A stretch of DNA of 64,000 nucleotides from Bimuria novae-zelandiae CBS 107.79 (Eukaryota; Ascomycota; Dothideomycetes; Pleosporales; Didymosphaeriaceae): contig ML976692.1 of assembly GCA_010015655.1 (NCBI GenBank), forward strand, positions 561,501 through 625,500, in the 5' to 3' direction. The notes under the pieces were generated by a model. The model was not told the origin of the DNA. It saw only the letters and a list, made by a program, of their open reading frames with translations, and did no database searches. Positions within the stretch are counted from its first letter, which is position 1. The number at the start of each line of letters is the position of its first letter. Positions 23,514 through 35,606 of this stretch are shown here, piece by piece. A program made the translations under genes and the position numbers.

Positions 23514-23754
23514 ATGCAGTTCTCTACCATCTTCGCCCTCGCTGCCTGCACCCTTGGCTTCGCCGCCGCCCGCCCCATCCCCATCCTCGTCCCCGCCAAC
23601 GCACACACGCACCACGCGCGCTCGCTCGACATCGCGGACCTGTGGGTTGTACGTTCTGCCCCTCCTCCCACTCCTACTTTCCCAGCAGCTCACCCGATTT
23701 GGATAGGACAAGCGCTTCACGGGCATCAACAACGCGCCTAGCATCCAGGTGTAA
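23514..23754 (+). CDS. Small secreted protein, 60 aa
   Basis: Not recognised. The start M-Q-F-S-T-I-F-A-L-A-A-C begins a clear signal peptide (h-region to about residue 19, A-A-A-R-P). Exon 1, 23514-23648, ends after D-L-W-V; a 58-bp intron (GTACGT...GATAG) joins exon 2, 23707-23754, in frame, giving the C-terminal 15 residues D-K-R-F-T-G-I-N-N-A-P-S-I-Q-V. Without splicing the frame runs into Pro/Thr-rich sequence typical of intron read-through. A single Lys-Arg pair at the start of exon 2 is a possible Kex2 site that would free a 12-residue peptide. The mature protein has no Cys, unlike most effectors. The leader before the ATG is long and CA-rich, as for highly expressed fungal genes. Confidence 0.6.
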
Positions 23755-24544
23755 ACCCACCCTCCCTCATTTCCTACCACCACCATTCAAACAGTCGAAA
23801 CCACAAAAACATGGCGGCAAAATAGATGACGAGCGTGTATATACCCGGGGAGATTCTAATGTGTAAATATTTTGGACACGACGAGGAGTTTGTATATACT
23901 TTATCCGCATGAGATGGCGTTTCTGGGAAATATGTGGATATCCATTCTTTTATGACGGGTTGGACTTGGGATTTAGGGATTTATTGGACGCTCCTTTGGA
24001 GAGCTGGAGTTGGCTTGATACACTCTTTTGGGATGGGGATACTGAGATACCACGGACGCTCATTTGCATGGAGCTGGAGTTGATACACTCTTTTGGGATG
24101 GAGATATTGAGATACCTCGGGCTGCTTAGCATTGCGAATTGAGATTCTTCTTTGATTACACTAGTGTCGCTGGTGAGCGGGGGTTCATTGTTTTGGATGT
24201 TTTGGATGTGACTGTTTAGATGTGGAGTGATAGTCATGGGGGACCGCAGAGGTGAGAGAAAGGGGAGCTAGTGGTAGGACGCCAATAGATGAAATTCGGG
24301 CTCTGCTCGAGATGTGCCTGGTGAGAATGTTGGAAAATTCCGGGGTGGATTGCTAAGCGGCTCAAAGCAACCGCGGGTGGAGAAGCGCGCCAGCCAGGAT
24401 AGGCTAGCGCGACGCGCTTAGGTAACACCCGTTCCTTTCATGAAGCAGTCGCCGCCTTCGCGACTAGAAGAAAGAGCGCTCCTGCGACTCACCCCGCGCC
24501 GTCACTCCACCCGCCCCATCTCGGCCTCCCTGTCGCGCGCAGCC
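23755..24544. other. Intergenic with a short tandem duplication
   Basis: Holds the 3' flank of the small secreted gene, the ~70-bp duplication at 24001-24117, and the leader of RPB2. An in-frame ATG at 24440 lies 35 codons upstream of the chosen RPB2 start. Confidence 0.5.
24001..24117. repeat. Imperfect ~70-bp tandem duplication
   Basis: GAGCTGGAGTTGGCTTGATA begins the first copy (24001) and GAGCTGGAGTTGATACACTC the second (24071). Both continue through CTCTTTTGGGATGG and end in GAGATACC. The second copy lacks four bases (GCTT) and has two substitutions. Confidence 0.85.
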
Positions 24545-27500
24545 ATGCCCGACTATAACGAATACGGACAGTACGGTGACGGCACCGTCGACGACGACCT
24601 GTACGAGGAAGAGGAGGAGGAGGCTATTGCCTCGTCGGACTGCTGGGCCGTCATCACGTCCTTCTTTGACACAAAGGGCCTAGTCTCGCAGCAGCTCGAC
24701 TCCTACGACGAGTTCACGCGCAACACCATCCAGGACATCGTGTCGGAGAACGGCAATGTCATCCTCGACCAGAACGTGCCCGCTCTCGACGACGATTACA
24801 ACCCGATCATCAAACGCCGCTACCAGATCTCCTTTGGCCGTGTCTATCTGGCCCGGCCCACGCACACCGAGGGTGATGGCATGACCATCCAGCTGTACCC
24901 GCACGAGGCGCGACTGCGCAACCTCACGTACTCATCGGCCATGATGGCCATCATCGAGAACAAGATCATGGTGGCGCGCGAGTATACCGGCTTGGACGAC
25001 GATAACGAGGAGGTGGAGAACTTCCAGGGTGCACAGATCAAGTGGGAGCGGGAAGATGAACCTATGCCTGATGTTGAGGCAAATCGGGTGTTCCTTGGGA
25101 AGCTGCCGGTCATGCTTCGTTCGGAGCTGTGTCATCTGCGGAACCAGAACGATGAGGCTCTGTTCGGGCTCAACGAGTGTCCATACGACCAGGGCGGGTA
25201 CTTTGTTATCAACGGTAGCGAGAAGGTCTTGATTGCTCAGGAGCGCAGTGCCGCCAACATCGTTCAGGTTTTCCGTAAGAAGCAGGGTCCGGTGCCGTGG
25301 ATAGCTGAGATTCGCAGTGCTGTCGAAAAGGGCACACGCTTGATCTCGTCTTTCAACATCAAATGGGCTCACAATTCGCTCATCCAACCGCGCATGCCGG
25401 GCCCTTATGCGTACGGCATGCTTCCGTACGTCAAAACCGACGTGCCTATGGGCATCATCTTCCGTGCACTCGGCGTCATTTCTGACGAGGACATTTTAAA
25501 CCACATCTGCTACGACCGCAATGACACAGCCATGATGGAGCTGTTGAAGCCTAGTATAGAGGAAGCCGGCGTTGTCCAGGAGCGGGACGGCGCTTTGAAT
25601 TGGCTCGGTGCGCGCGCACAGGGTTCGTCCCAGTCACCGAAAGACAAGCGTATCAAATACGCGCGAGATATCATGCAACGAGAGTTTCTTCCGCACATTT
25701 CACAACGGGAAGGTCAGGACACGCGAAAGGCTTTCTTCTTCGGCTACATGATTCACCGCTTGCTCCAGTGTGTCCTCGGTCGACGAGAGGAGGATGACCG
25801 TGACCACTTTGGAAAGAAGCGCCTCGACCTTGCTGGTCCGCTGATCGCAAATCTGTTCCGCATCCTGTTCCTCAAGCTTACCAAGGACGTGTTTAGATAT
25901 CTCCAGCGATGCGTAGAGAACAACACGGATTTCAATGTGCAAATGGCCGTCAAGAATGGTATCTTGACGAACGGTCTAAAGTACTCTCTGGCGACTGGCA
26001 ACTGGGGTGACCAGAAGAAGGCTGCGTCGGCCAAGGCTGGTGTGTCGCAGGTGCTAAATCGGTACACCTATGCATCCACGCTTTCCCATCTTCGGCGAAC
26101 GAATACACCCGTTGGCCGTGACGGCAAGCTGGCCAAACCGCGCCAGCTTCACAACAGTCACTGGGGTCTTGTATGCCCCGCTGAAACGCCCGAAGGACAA
26201 GCTTGTGGGCTCGTCAAGAACCTCTCCCTCATGTGCTACGTCAGTGTGGGCAGCGAAAGCGCACCCATCATTGACTACATGACAGGTCGCAACATGAATC
26301 TGCTTGAGGAGTACGATCCGATGATGAACCCAACGGCCACCAAGGTCTTTGTGAATGGTGTCTGGGTGGGAACACACGACAACCCGCAGCAGTTGGTGTC
26401 CAATGTTCAAGAACTTCGCCGAAATGGAACGTTGTCATACGAGATGAGCTTGGTTCGCGACATTCGAGATCGAGAGTTCAAGATCTTCACAGACGCTGGT
26501 CGTGTTATGAGGCCGCTGTTCACTATCGAGAATGACACTAAGAGGCCAAACCGAAATCACCTGATTTTCAGTCGCACTCATCTGGATAAACTTCTAGCTG
26601 ACAAAGAGACGGATACGTCCGGTCTCAATGAGGAAGACCGAGACAGTCGAACATATGGTTGGAAGGGTCTGCTCCATGATGGTTGTGTTGAATACCTCGA
26701 CGCTGAGGAAGAAGAAAGCGCCATGATTGTCATGACGCCTGAGGATTTGAACGACTGGCGCGATGTAGTGAAAGAGGGCATGCCTGAAGCCGAAAAGCTG
26801 GATTATAACCTGCCAGAGAACAAGGCCCTACGCCTCGCGCCTCTCAAACCGCCTGTCAATCGCAAGGTCAATGCGTTCACACATTGCGAGATTCATCCTG
26901 CCATGATACTTGGCATCTGCGCGAGTATCATTCCATTCCCGGATCACAACCAGTCTCCTCGTAACACCTACCAGTCGGCGATGGGTAAACAAGCGATGGG
27001 TGTCGCAATCACAAACTACGCCTTGCGTATGGAAACGATGATGAACGTCCTGTACTATCCTCAGAAGCCTTTGGCCACCACGCGGTCCATGGAGTACCTC
27101 CGGTTCCGTGAGCTGCCTGCTGGACAAAACGCTATTGTGGCCATTGCTTGTTACTCGGGATACAACCAGGAAGATTCCGTCATTATGAACCAAAGCAGTA
27201 TCGATCGTGGTCTATTCAGGAGTTTGTTCTACCGCGCATACACTGAGCAAGAGAAGCGCATCGGTGTAAATGTTCTAGAACAGTTCGAGAAACCGACGCG
27301 CATGGATACGATGAGGATGAAGGGTGGCACGTACGACAAGCTTGATGACGACGGCATCGTCGCGCCAGGTGTTCGTGTCTCGGGTGACGATATCATCATC
27401 GGCAAGACGGCACCTATTCCCAACGATGAGAACAAGGAGATGGGTCAGAAGTTGGCCAACCACACAAAGCGCGATGTGTCAACTCCGCTGCGAAGTACTG

Positions 27501-28412
27501 AGAACGGTCTTGTTGACCAAGTGCTCTTCACCACCAACACCGAAGGCTTACGTTTCGTCAAAGTGCGTACGCGAACGACAAAGGTTCCACAGATTGGTGA
27601 TAAATTTGCCTCTCGTCACGGTCAGAAAGGTACTATTGGTATCACATATCGTCAAGAGGACATGCCTTTCACTAAGGACGGTCTCACCCCGGATCTTGTC
27701 ATCAACCCACACGCTATTCCCTCCCGTATGACGATTGCTCATTTGGTCGAGTGTTTGCTTTCCAAAGTCGGCGCCATCAACTCACAAGAGGGCGACGCGA
27801 CTCCCTTCTGCGGTGTCACGGTCGATCAGGTGTCGGACCTCCTGGAGGCTGCCAACTTCCAAAAGCGCGGCTTGGAGATCATGTACAATGGTCACACGGG
27901 TCGGAAGTTGCGAGCCCAGATCTTCTTGGGCCCGACGTACTACCAGCGTCTGAGGCATATGGTCGACGACAAGATCCACGCCCGGGCGCGTGGCCCTCTC
28001 CAGATTCTCACCCGTCAGCCCGTCGAGGGTCGTGCGCGTGACGGCGGTCTCCGCTTCGGAGAAATGGAGCGCGATTGCATGATTGCGCACGGTGCAGCGG
28101 CGTTCTTGAAGGAGCGTCTCTTCGAGGTCTCAGACGCGTACAGGGTCCATGTGTGCGATATCTGCGGACTGATGAGTCCGATTGCGTAAGTTCCCCTCCC
28201 CTCTTATTTCTCCATCCAACGACCTCATATACTAACTGATGCACAGGCAAATCAAAAAGGGTACCTACGAGTGCCGCCCCTGCCACAACAAGACGCGCAT
28301 CTCGCAGATCCAGATCCCCTACGCCGCCAAGCTCCTCTTCCAAGAACTCATGGCTATGAACATTGCTACCCGCATGTTTACGAACCGCTCAGGTCTCAGC
28401 GTGAGAGACTAG
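24545..28412 (+). CDS. RPB2: RNA polymerase II second-largest subunit RPB2
   Basis: Forms the cleft wall and half of the active centre of RNA polymerase II in the nucleus. Exons 24545-28185 and 28247-28412 (GTAAGT donor, CTAAC branch point, CAG acceptor) join in frame to 1268 aa, the usual length. The start [10 protein letters not shown] is followed by an acidic stretch. Visible landmarks: [12 protein letters not shown] (about 215-230); [17 protein letters not shown] (about 540); [13 protein letters not shown] (about 870); F-A-S-R-H-G-Q-K-G (about 1020); and the C-terminal zinc ribbon split by the intron, C-D-I-C-G in exon 1 and Y-E-C-R-P-C in exon 2. The frame is intact with no RIP-type changes. 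Confidence 0.98.
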
Positions 28413-30351
28413 TACTCTTCTAGTAGTGCCGATGGTTCCTGTCTCTTGGGGAGGAGATATGATGAGAAGTGCCGAGTAGTAGGCGCGAACAATAGGAGAC
28501 CTGAGGCTGAGTATGCATGATTTGGGGAGTGGGTTGGTATTGTTCTTTTCTTACTTTGAGACTATGATGTGCATTGCGCTGGCGTTATGGGGCGTGTGGG
28601 TTCAGACTGAATGGGATAAGTGTGTACGGGTTTGGATTTCAGGCCGAGCTTTTTCGCTGAGTCTGGAGCAAAATGTTTGAAGAAGAGGTATGGATATCAG
28701 ACGTGTTAGGTTAATGCGGATTGTATAGATATACGAACGGGAGGTACTCCGCGTTGATGCTGAATTTGTGCCGTGCGTGGGTGAGGTGTGATACTATGGA
28801 AAAGTGCACTTAGGGTCGCGGAGAAGGCGATTTGTTTGTCAGGAAAGGGAATGTGCGTGGGTGCTCGAGTCTCGGTACGTTTTCGGTAGTGTATGTGGCG
28901 CGATGACGAGGATGTCAAGCAAGGCAACGAAGTCTGAGCGCGGTACACGGATGAAGTACTCCGGAGCGTGTGTAATGCATAAGTCTATACTTAACAACTA
29001 CATGATAGGCTCGTGGTTACGCATCGCAGCCTTCTTTCCAGGACGGGAACAAGGCGCCGCGAGTTTGGCTCAGCGACTGGGTTTGAATCAGAGATACGTA
29101 TTGTCGTAACGGGGCTGTTTTAGCCCTTAACCATGGTGAAGCTAGGAAAGAAACAGCTACTTTCATGGTCGGGAGAATTTCGTGAAGTTATTTATGAACG
29201 GAGATGATGCGTGCTCGGTGGCTAAGTGTAGGACTGGAGCGGTGGTTTCCAAAGGCTGGTACTATGCTGTGTGGTGCGGAGTTGGACGGCGTGGACACGG
29301 ACTGGGGGTGGAGCTAGTGTTAGAACTGGAGGATGGGTTGGAAGGGAGCTAGAAGCGGGGCGAGGGAGTGGAGGTATGAGCCGCGGGGACGTGCGAGCGC
29401 GGGAGGTGTGGTACGAGGGAAGAAGTTGTGCAAGTCTTGGGCCTACTAGGCTGGGTTGGGTGCGCGCAGTGAACTTTTTCGTCTTTGCTGTTGCGGGCTG
29501 CTTAGTGGTAGTTGTACGTAAGGAATTCTTGGTGTAGGTTGAGAACTCTGGCGCCCAAGGAAGCGGTTGTGGACCTATTCAAGCGAGGAATGCACCGAGG
29601 GTCGGGGAACCTCGGGGTGAGGGAGCTGAAGATAAGGCTGTGTCGCTGCGATGGCTGGGGCTTGGGAGATAAACGGATGCTGGTTGCGTTGTGGCGGGTA
29701 CAGCGGGTGCAAAAGCAACAGGTCTAGTATTTGTGCTACTCAATTGGCGTTGTCTTTCGATCGGTGGCGTCTCCCGACTGGTGTCACCTTCTGGTTTATG
29801 TTAAACTAAAATACGTTGAGTCGAAGGAGTTCACTTCGCCCCATTGAGTTATCAATAGAGAATCCGACTGATTCGTTTTCTGCTTCGTTGCACAGTGGAG
29901 AAGATGAAGAATCTCCCTCTTTCAGGATGAATATACCTAGTTAGATTCCGCAGGGGCTGGAAGAATCATCAACGTCCTTGAAGATCGCAGTCAATGGCGT
30001 GACATGTAAGATTTGGGCACCGCCTGAAGCTGGCTGTTCTCTTTTATTGGAAGGGTTTAGGGCGGCGATGTCACGTAATTGCGGGACAGATTCTACAAAA
30101 ACCAGAGAAGGCGTGGGCACAGTGTCGACCCCGTAGAAGTCCCGCTCGACAGTCTCGAGGGCGCACCGAATGGATTACGCTGTTCAGGAGGGTCGTTAGC
30201 ATATATATAAAAGGGGGGTAAATGGCTGCTTCTGAGGGTCAGTGCCGCCCTGAGACATTTGGAACACGATCGTCACCTATCTCACTTCCTTATGGTGTAA
30301 TCCATGCGCTTTACATGTCGAACTGAATAAAGAGTCTTCGATTACTTCAAA
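28413..30351. other. 1.9-kb intergenic region
   Basis: The 3' flank of RPB2 and the upstream region of the HET-domain gene. No gene supported. An A/T-rich TATATATAAAAGGGGGG stretch at about 30202-30218 lies about 140 bp before the HET start and could be its TATA-type promoter. Confidence 0.5.
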
Positions 30352-32119
30352 ATGCGACTTATGCACACGGAGACGCTTGCCCTACACGAGTTGTACGAAG
30401 CGTCACTACCACCTTATGCTATACTATCACATACCTGGCAAGACGAGGAAGTCGGCTTTCAAGACATGGTTTCGGGAAAAGCTGTCACCAAGGTTGGTTA
30501 CGCAAAGATTACCTCTGCATGTGTAGAGGCTCGTCGCGGTAATCACGAATGGATCTGGATTGGTACATGTTGTATCGATAAGTCCCCTAGCGCCGAGCTA
30601 TCCAAAGCTATTAATTCCATGTACAAGTGGTATGAAAATTCACAGCTTTGCTACGCCTATCTGTGTGATTTAAGCGCTAACGAAACATGCCCACAGGAGC
30701 AGATGCTGGAGGAGCTCGAAAGATCTCGGTGGTTCACTAGAGGTTGGACCCTCTAAGAATTGCTCGCCCCGCGTAAGGTACACTTCTTCTCGAGAAGCTG
30801 GAATTTTGTGGGCACCGAAGGCATGCTAAGGGAATCCATATCCAAAGTCACGCGAATCGACCGGATGTGTCTTTCTGACAAGTTCAGAATCAAGTTCACT
30901 TGTGTAGCGCAGAAGTTGTACTGGGCGCCAATGCGTGAAACAACCAGGATTGAGGACTTAGCCTACTCCCTAATAGGCATTTTTGACGTGAACATGACGC
31001 TTCTTTATGGCGAAGGCAAAAAAGCTTTTCAGAGACTCCAAGGAGAAATTATTAGAACCTCGGAAGACCTGACAATACTTGCGTGGGACGTTCCCCCCAG
31101 AAAAAATATTTGTAATGTGGACAGCGCGCCAGAGTCCGAAAACGATCAATCCATGGCGCACCAAAATGATGAAAAGGAGCTATAGCAGGAGCCTCAACTG
31201 GTCCTAAGAAGTCCTTGGTATCCCTCACCCCTAGCTAGCTCTCCGAAGCAGTTTACCAATTCGAATCAAGTTGTTCGCCACAGGTTTTCGCAAGCAAACG
31301 AACCGTATGTGATAACGAGCAGAGGGCTGAAGATCACACTGAAAATCGTCCGAAATTCAGGGTACAAAGAAGAGAATATATTGGTTCTGATAGGAGCTCA
31401 GTACTGTGAGCGTTCGGCGGCTGCCCTCGCGCTATGGCTAACTCCGAGGGTGTACTGCGATCTAGACATTGACGGATATTACCGCGACCCAGATAGAGGG
31501 ACCGAAGAAATACCTCTCGTCACGCCAAGTGGTTCTTTTTTGAAACCAGAAGGCCAAAGCACGCTGTATACTAAGGGCATCTCACCCAATTGGACCACAT
31601 CAAACTACGATAACCTAGGATTTGCAGTGTGCAAAATCTCAAACAGCTGTGACACTCGACCATCGGAATGCACGCACCAACTCACACAGATCTATCCTCC
31701 TGAGTACTGGTCCAGTCTTGATGGATGTGTTCGCGACCCTTATCATGACGACTGGGGGCATCCTTCGTGGACTTTTGGGGCAATCGTCGCTATGGATTTT
31801 CTGTCTCGGGACTGGAACCAAATTTTAGACCCAGATGAATCAGGAGTAAAACAAAGAAAAAGCGAATCGCCCAAGGACTTGATCCGGCCATACTTGTTCG
31901 TTGCAGGCTCAATACTGCCTAGTCATCCATGTACTGTCGTAGCATGGAAAGCAGCGGAAGCAAACCTACCGGAAATGTATAAGGCTTGGGAGGCCGAATA
32001 TAAGAGTCAGAAACTAGAAGAGTTCGATCTGCAGAAAATTGACGGTAACGTTTTGTTTGATATACCTATGGGGTACTCGAGTCCTAAAGAGCATTGGGTG
32101 AACGTGATGATAGCTAGGG

Positions 32120-32147
32120 TCAGCGCGTGCAGTGGTCCGTATTACGG
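32120..32147. repeat. hAT left terminal inverted repeat
   Basis: Starts TCAGCGCGTGCAGTGGTCCG. Pairs with the right end at 26 of 28 positions by eye. Confidence 0.85.
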
Positions 32148-35100
32148 ACGGTGAGACCTAGTTACGGTTACGTTACGTTTGTTAGCAACTACGGTACGGA
32201 CGCTACGGCAGGGAGACCTCTATAGTACTAGTAGTAAGCCGTAGTGATTAAATTGGGCCTCTACGGTGTAAATACGGTCTAAAATATTGTATAAATTTCC
32301 TAATTAAGAAAGAGGCGTAAATTAAGCTTTGAAAATAAAGTTATTTAAAGCTTTCTTATTATTATTAACTGCTAGAGGTCCTTCCTCCTTGCTTTATATA
32401 TATAAAGTAAGGTCTTTAAAGTAACTTAAGACGATGTCTCTTTATAGCTAGTTCTTTTAGAGCTAGCAAGCTTTAATTACTATTAGTAGTAATAAATTAT
32501 AATTACACGTGACTATGCGTTTAGTAGATAAGAAACACTACTTATAGTTATAGAACGTTACTAGTATAGAGAGGTAATTTATTACTATCTTATAGAGCGT
32601 AGGATACCTTGTTTAACTAATTTCTACTTACTAATAGTATAGGTTATTAAGTAATTATAAAAGACGCTTATTATAGCTAGCGAGCTATAGGTCTTTAAGA
32701 AGACTATTATAATAGTTCTCTAGTTAGGAGCTTTATTTCTGCTATTTATGTTACTTTATAGTAGTAAAGAGCATAGGATCTACCTATATTATATATTATT
32801 AGTAAGTATTTAATTTATACGCTTCTAGAAGCTTGCGTATAGGGTTAATATTTAGGACCTTATTATTATCTAGTAATTATTTTATAGCTAAGTAGCTAGT
32901 AAAGGCGACTTCGAGCGACTTTCTGGCCTTTTAGAGCTACTATAGGTAATAAGACTAGTATGTTTGGAACTAGCGAAGGCGCAGGCGGTGGGTGTAGAGC
33001 TATTGCTACGCAGTAGAGCGATAGCTTAGGGTTAATTATTAGCTATACAAAGTATGTAACGAGCTTCTCTATAGTAAAGGAGACGCTATTCTATAGATAT
33101 CGTAATTGCCTATAGTGCTCGTACAAAGGCACGTTGTCCTTTAAGATCTTGTAAATTTCTTATAGATTAAACACTATTTACTAAAGACTACTAAATCTAG
33201 AGCTACTAGCGTTACTTTTAAAAGACTTATAGTTCTCGTGGAATAATTATAAGGCGTTATAAATAATAGAAACTTTATTTTAGTTATTATCTAATAGTTT
33301 ATTAATATATAGATTATAATTGCTATTAAGTAGAGCGTTAAGGTTATTACGCAGATATTTTATATAGAGTTAAATTACCTTTTAGAGCTCTAGGTAACGT
33401 AGTAATATAGCGTACGTGCTATACTACTAAATCCCGCTATCCTTTATTAAATTAAGTGTAAAAAAATTATAAAGCTTATCCTTGTTAAGAGCTTGCTATT
33501 ATAAGCTTATAAAAAGGCGTTAACGTTTATAGGATGCGTAGATAAAGTTAATAAAGTTATATAACTTACTAATAATACCCTTCTTTTAAAATATAAAATA
33601 TTATTCTAAGGGCAACGCGCGCGAAAGGTTAAGTTTAAACTTACTTATATCTTTACTATATATAAGAGCTTTTATAATAAGGTTTATTATATAGCTAGCG
33701 CACTAAATTTAGTGCTATAGTTTAATATAAAGCTTTCTATTAGCTAGGTTATTAATGCTAGTAAGGAACGTTGCATTATTATTTACTATATTATTAGCGA
33801 CGAAATAGTAGATTTTCTAGGCAAAGTTGTACTCCTAAGTAACTTAATAGATAATAGAGGCTTGCGCAGCGCCTATATAGTTATAAAAAAGAGCGTAGAA
33901 GGCAATAAGTACGTTGCGTTATTTATAAAGAGAGTCTAGAGATATATAGGTTAGCAATATAAGATTTAATATTCTTTTATAAAAGTTTATTAAGTCTGCT
34001 TAACGCTAGCTAACTAAAGTTTAGCTAGCTTAGTAAAAATTATTAACTTACTAATAAAGTAAGTAACATCTCTAAGAAAGTCTATATTATTTAATAACGT
34101 TTAGATATTAAAGCTTATATTTATTTTGCTCTATGCTACGCGTAGTAGCGTCTTTACTACCTCCTTCCTCTCCTCTAGCGCCTTTTTCACGTACGTAGAA
34201 AGTATATTATGGCTATTTAGTAGCCCACGCAGCAGGTTAATTTAATTCTATATTAGTAAGCTTTTACTACTTACTAACGTTACTACCGCGAAGCTTATAT
34301 TATAAAGGATTACTTAGTTAATATATAACTTTAGAAGCTCTACTTCTTACTATAATAAATAAGTAATAGTTAAACAAGCGCCCGCTACTTTCTTAAATAA
34401 ATCTAATAACCTACTAGTAGCTAGTAGCATTAAGCCTTTATTTAGGTTAATATTATATACTTTCTATAGGTGTTTAGTAATATAAGCTATGCTAGAGTTA
34501 ATATCCCAGAGACATATAGACGTTCTACTTTAGTGGCACTTCTTACACAAAAAGAACACCTTTTTACTAATACCGTCGTCCTGCAGGTAAACAAGATCTG
34601 CGCTATATTACTAGATAGATACTACCTTTTAGCTACCTATTAACTTTAACTTATATAAAACATAATAACTAAGCTATATACCTATAAGCTTTATCCTGCT
34701 ATACTAAATATTATTCTAATTAATATCTATCTCCTTGCTAGAATTGCGGGTAGCTAGATACTTATAAAAAGCTTATATAAATAGTAATAATAAGCGTAAG
34801 GAGCTAGCTAATACTAGAGCGCTATAAGTAGTAAAGGCATAATAGCGTGTTAGCGTTAATAGTTAAGAAGTCTCCTACGTTAACTAAAACGCTTATGTAC
34901 TTTATAAGTTAATTTTTTACGAGCTTATTATAATAGTAATAGTAATAAAAGTTAATAAGCTAATAAGATTTGTATAGGAAACAGGACGGAGAAAAAGTTA
35001 AGAGTTAAGGCTCTATATTTGCATAATGTAGGTACATCCTACGCCTAAAGCAGTCTAGATCTACCATATTTAACGCTTAGATGCTTAACTCACGCCTCCT

Positions 35101-35224
35101 TCCTAATTAGGAAACCGTAGAGCTGTACTACGGCCTAAAAAGCTACTACGGATGGTTGCAACTACGGTGAAAGTCCATTACCGTACGGACGGCCGAAAAA
35201 CGCCTTCGAGCAATACCGTAGTCA

Positions 35225-35252
35225 CCGTACTACGGACTACTGCACGCGCTGA
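35225..35252. repeat. hAT right terminal inverted repeat
   Basis: Its reverse complement starts TCAGCGCGTGCAGTAGTCCG, matching the left terminus with two differences, then leads into the duplicated target GCTAGGG. Confidence 0.85.
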
Positions 35253-35475
35253 GCTAGGGTTCCCCACTAAAGCTGAGATGCGTTAATTCATTCATGTTAC
35301 TTTCCTCGCTAGAAAGGGTGAACATTCGGTTTGATGGTCAGAGTCCCTAAACTAGAGCTGATGTACGCTCTCTCAACCAATTTATCCAGGTTTAAGCCTG
35401 TTCGGTCCACGATTACAGGTTTTCAAAACGTGTCCATTACTACCAAGTCTGTGCCATCACTTGCTATGTGATACT

Positions 35476-35594
35476 TGTCAGTGGGAGTGCCTACTGTGGT
35501 GTTGTTGGCCTGAGCGCCTCACGTGACCTCGGTTAGCGCACTGTATATAGTCTCACTCGATAGCTTTAATACACTTTAAGCTCTCCGTTCGACA
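35476..35594 (+). repeat. Left LTR, 119 bp
   Basis: Begins TGTCAGTGGG and ends CCGTTCGACA. Contains a TATATA box-like stretch about 40 bp before its end. Identical to the right LTR by eye. Confidence 0.95.
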
Positions 35595-35606
35595 GGTTAT
35601 GAGCCC
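35595..35606 (+). promoter_or_regulatory. Primer-binding site, initiator tRNA-Met half-tRNA type
   Basis: GGTTATGAGCCC follows the LTR with no gap. Its complement GGGCTCATAACC is the anticodon stem-loop (CAT anticodon) of eukaryotic initiator tRNA-Met. A site matching an internal tRNA segment, not the CCA end, implies priming by a cleaved half-tRNA, as known for Drosophila copia and yeast Ty5. Confidence 0.85.

Larger units (their letters stand above)
32120..35252 (-). mobile_element. RIP-degraded hAT DNA transposon
   Basis: A 3.13-kb element with imperfect terminal inverted repeats and an 8-bp target duplication: AGCTAGGG at 32112-32119 and 35252-35259, or GCTAGGGT shifted by one base; the true terminus is ambiguous by one base. 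The transposase lies on the minus strand and is broken by dozens of TAG/TAA. At about 34590-34480 a BED-type zinc finger is readable (V-F-F-L-C-K-K-C-H, later H-L). At about 32610-32440 the hATC dimerisation block is visible (Y-P-T-L-Y-K, Y-L-S-I, C-F-S). BED plus hATC plus an 8-bp duplication defines hAT. Both ends carry many TACGG/CCGTA subterminal motifs that escaped mutation. Confidence 0.9.
30352..35270 (+). pseudogene. HET-domain (heterokaryon incompatibility) gene, stops plus hAT insertion
   Basis: HET-domain proteins trigger cell death or recognition reactions in non-self hyphal fusion. One frame runs from 30352 to 32119 without a frameshift. It starts M-R-L-M-H-T-E-T-L and shows P-P-Y-A-I-L-S-H-T-W, C-C-I-D-K-S-P-S-A-E-L-S-K-A-I-N-S-M-Y and S-R-W-F-T-R-G-W-T-L, the HET core (about 20-145). 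Two stops interrupt it: TAA at 30754-30756, where the family has Gln in W-T-L-Q-E-L, and TAG at 31183-31185 before Q-E-P. Both are CAA/CAG-to-TAA/TAG changes of RIP type. The first family Asp of I-D-T-C-C-I-D is Gly. The frame enters a hAT element at 32120. Leaving that and one target duplication out, it meets a TAA three codons later (35268-35270), probably the native stop. The C-terminal half (about 320-590) has no domain I recognise. Confidence 0.85.
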
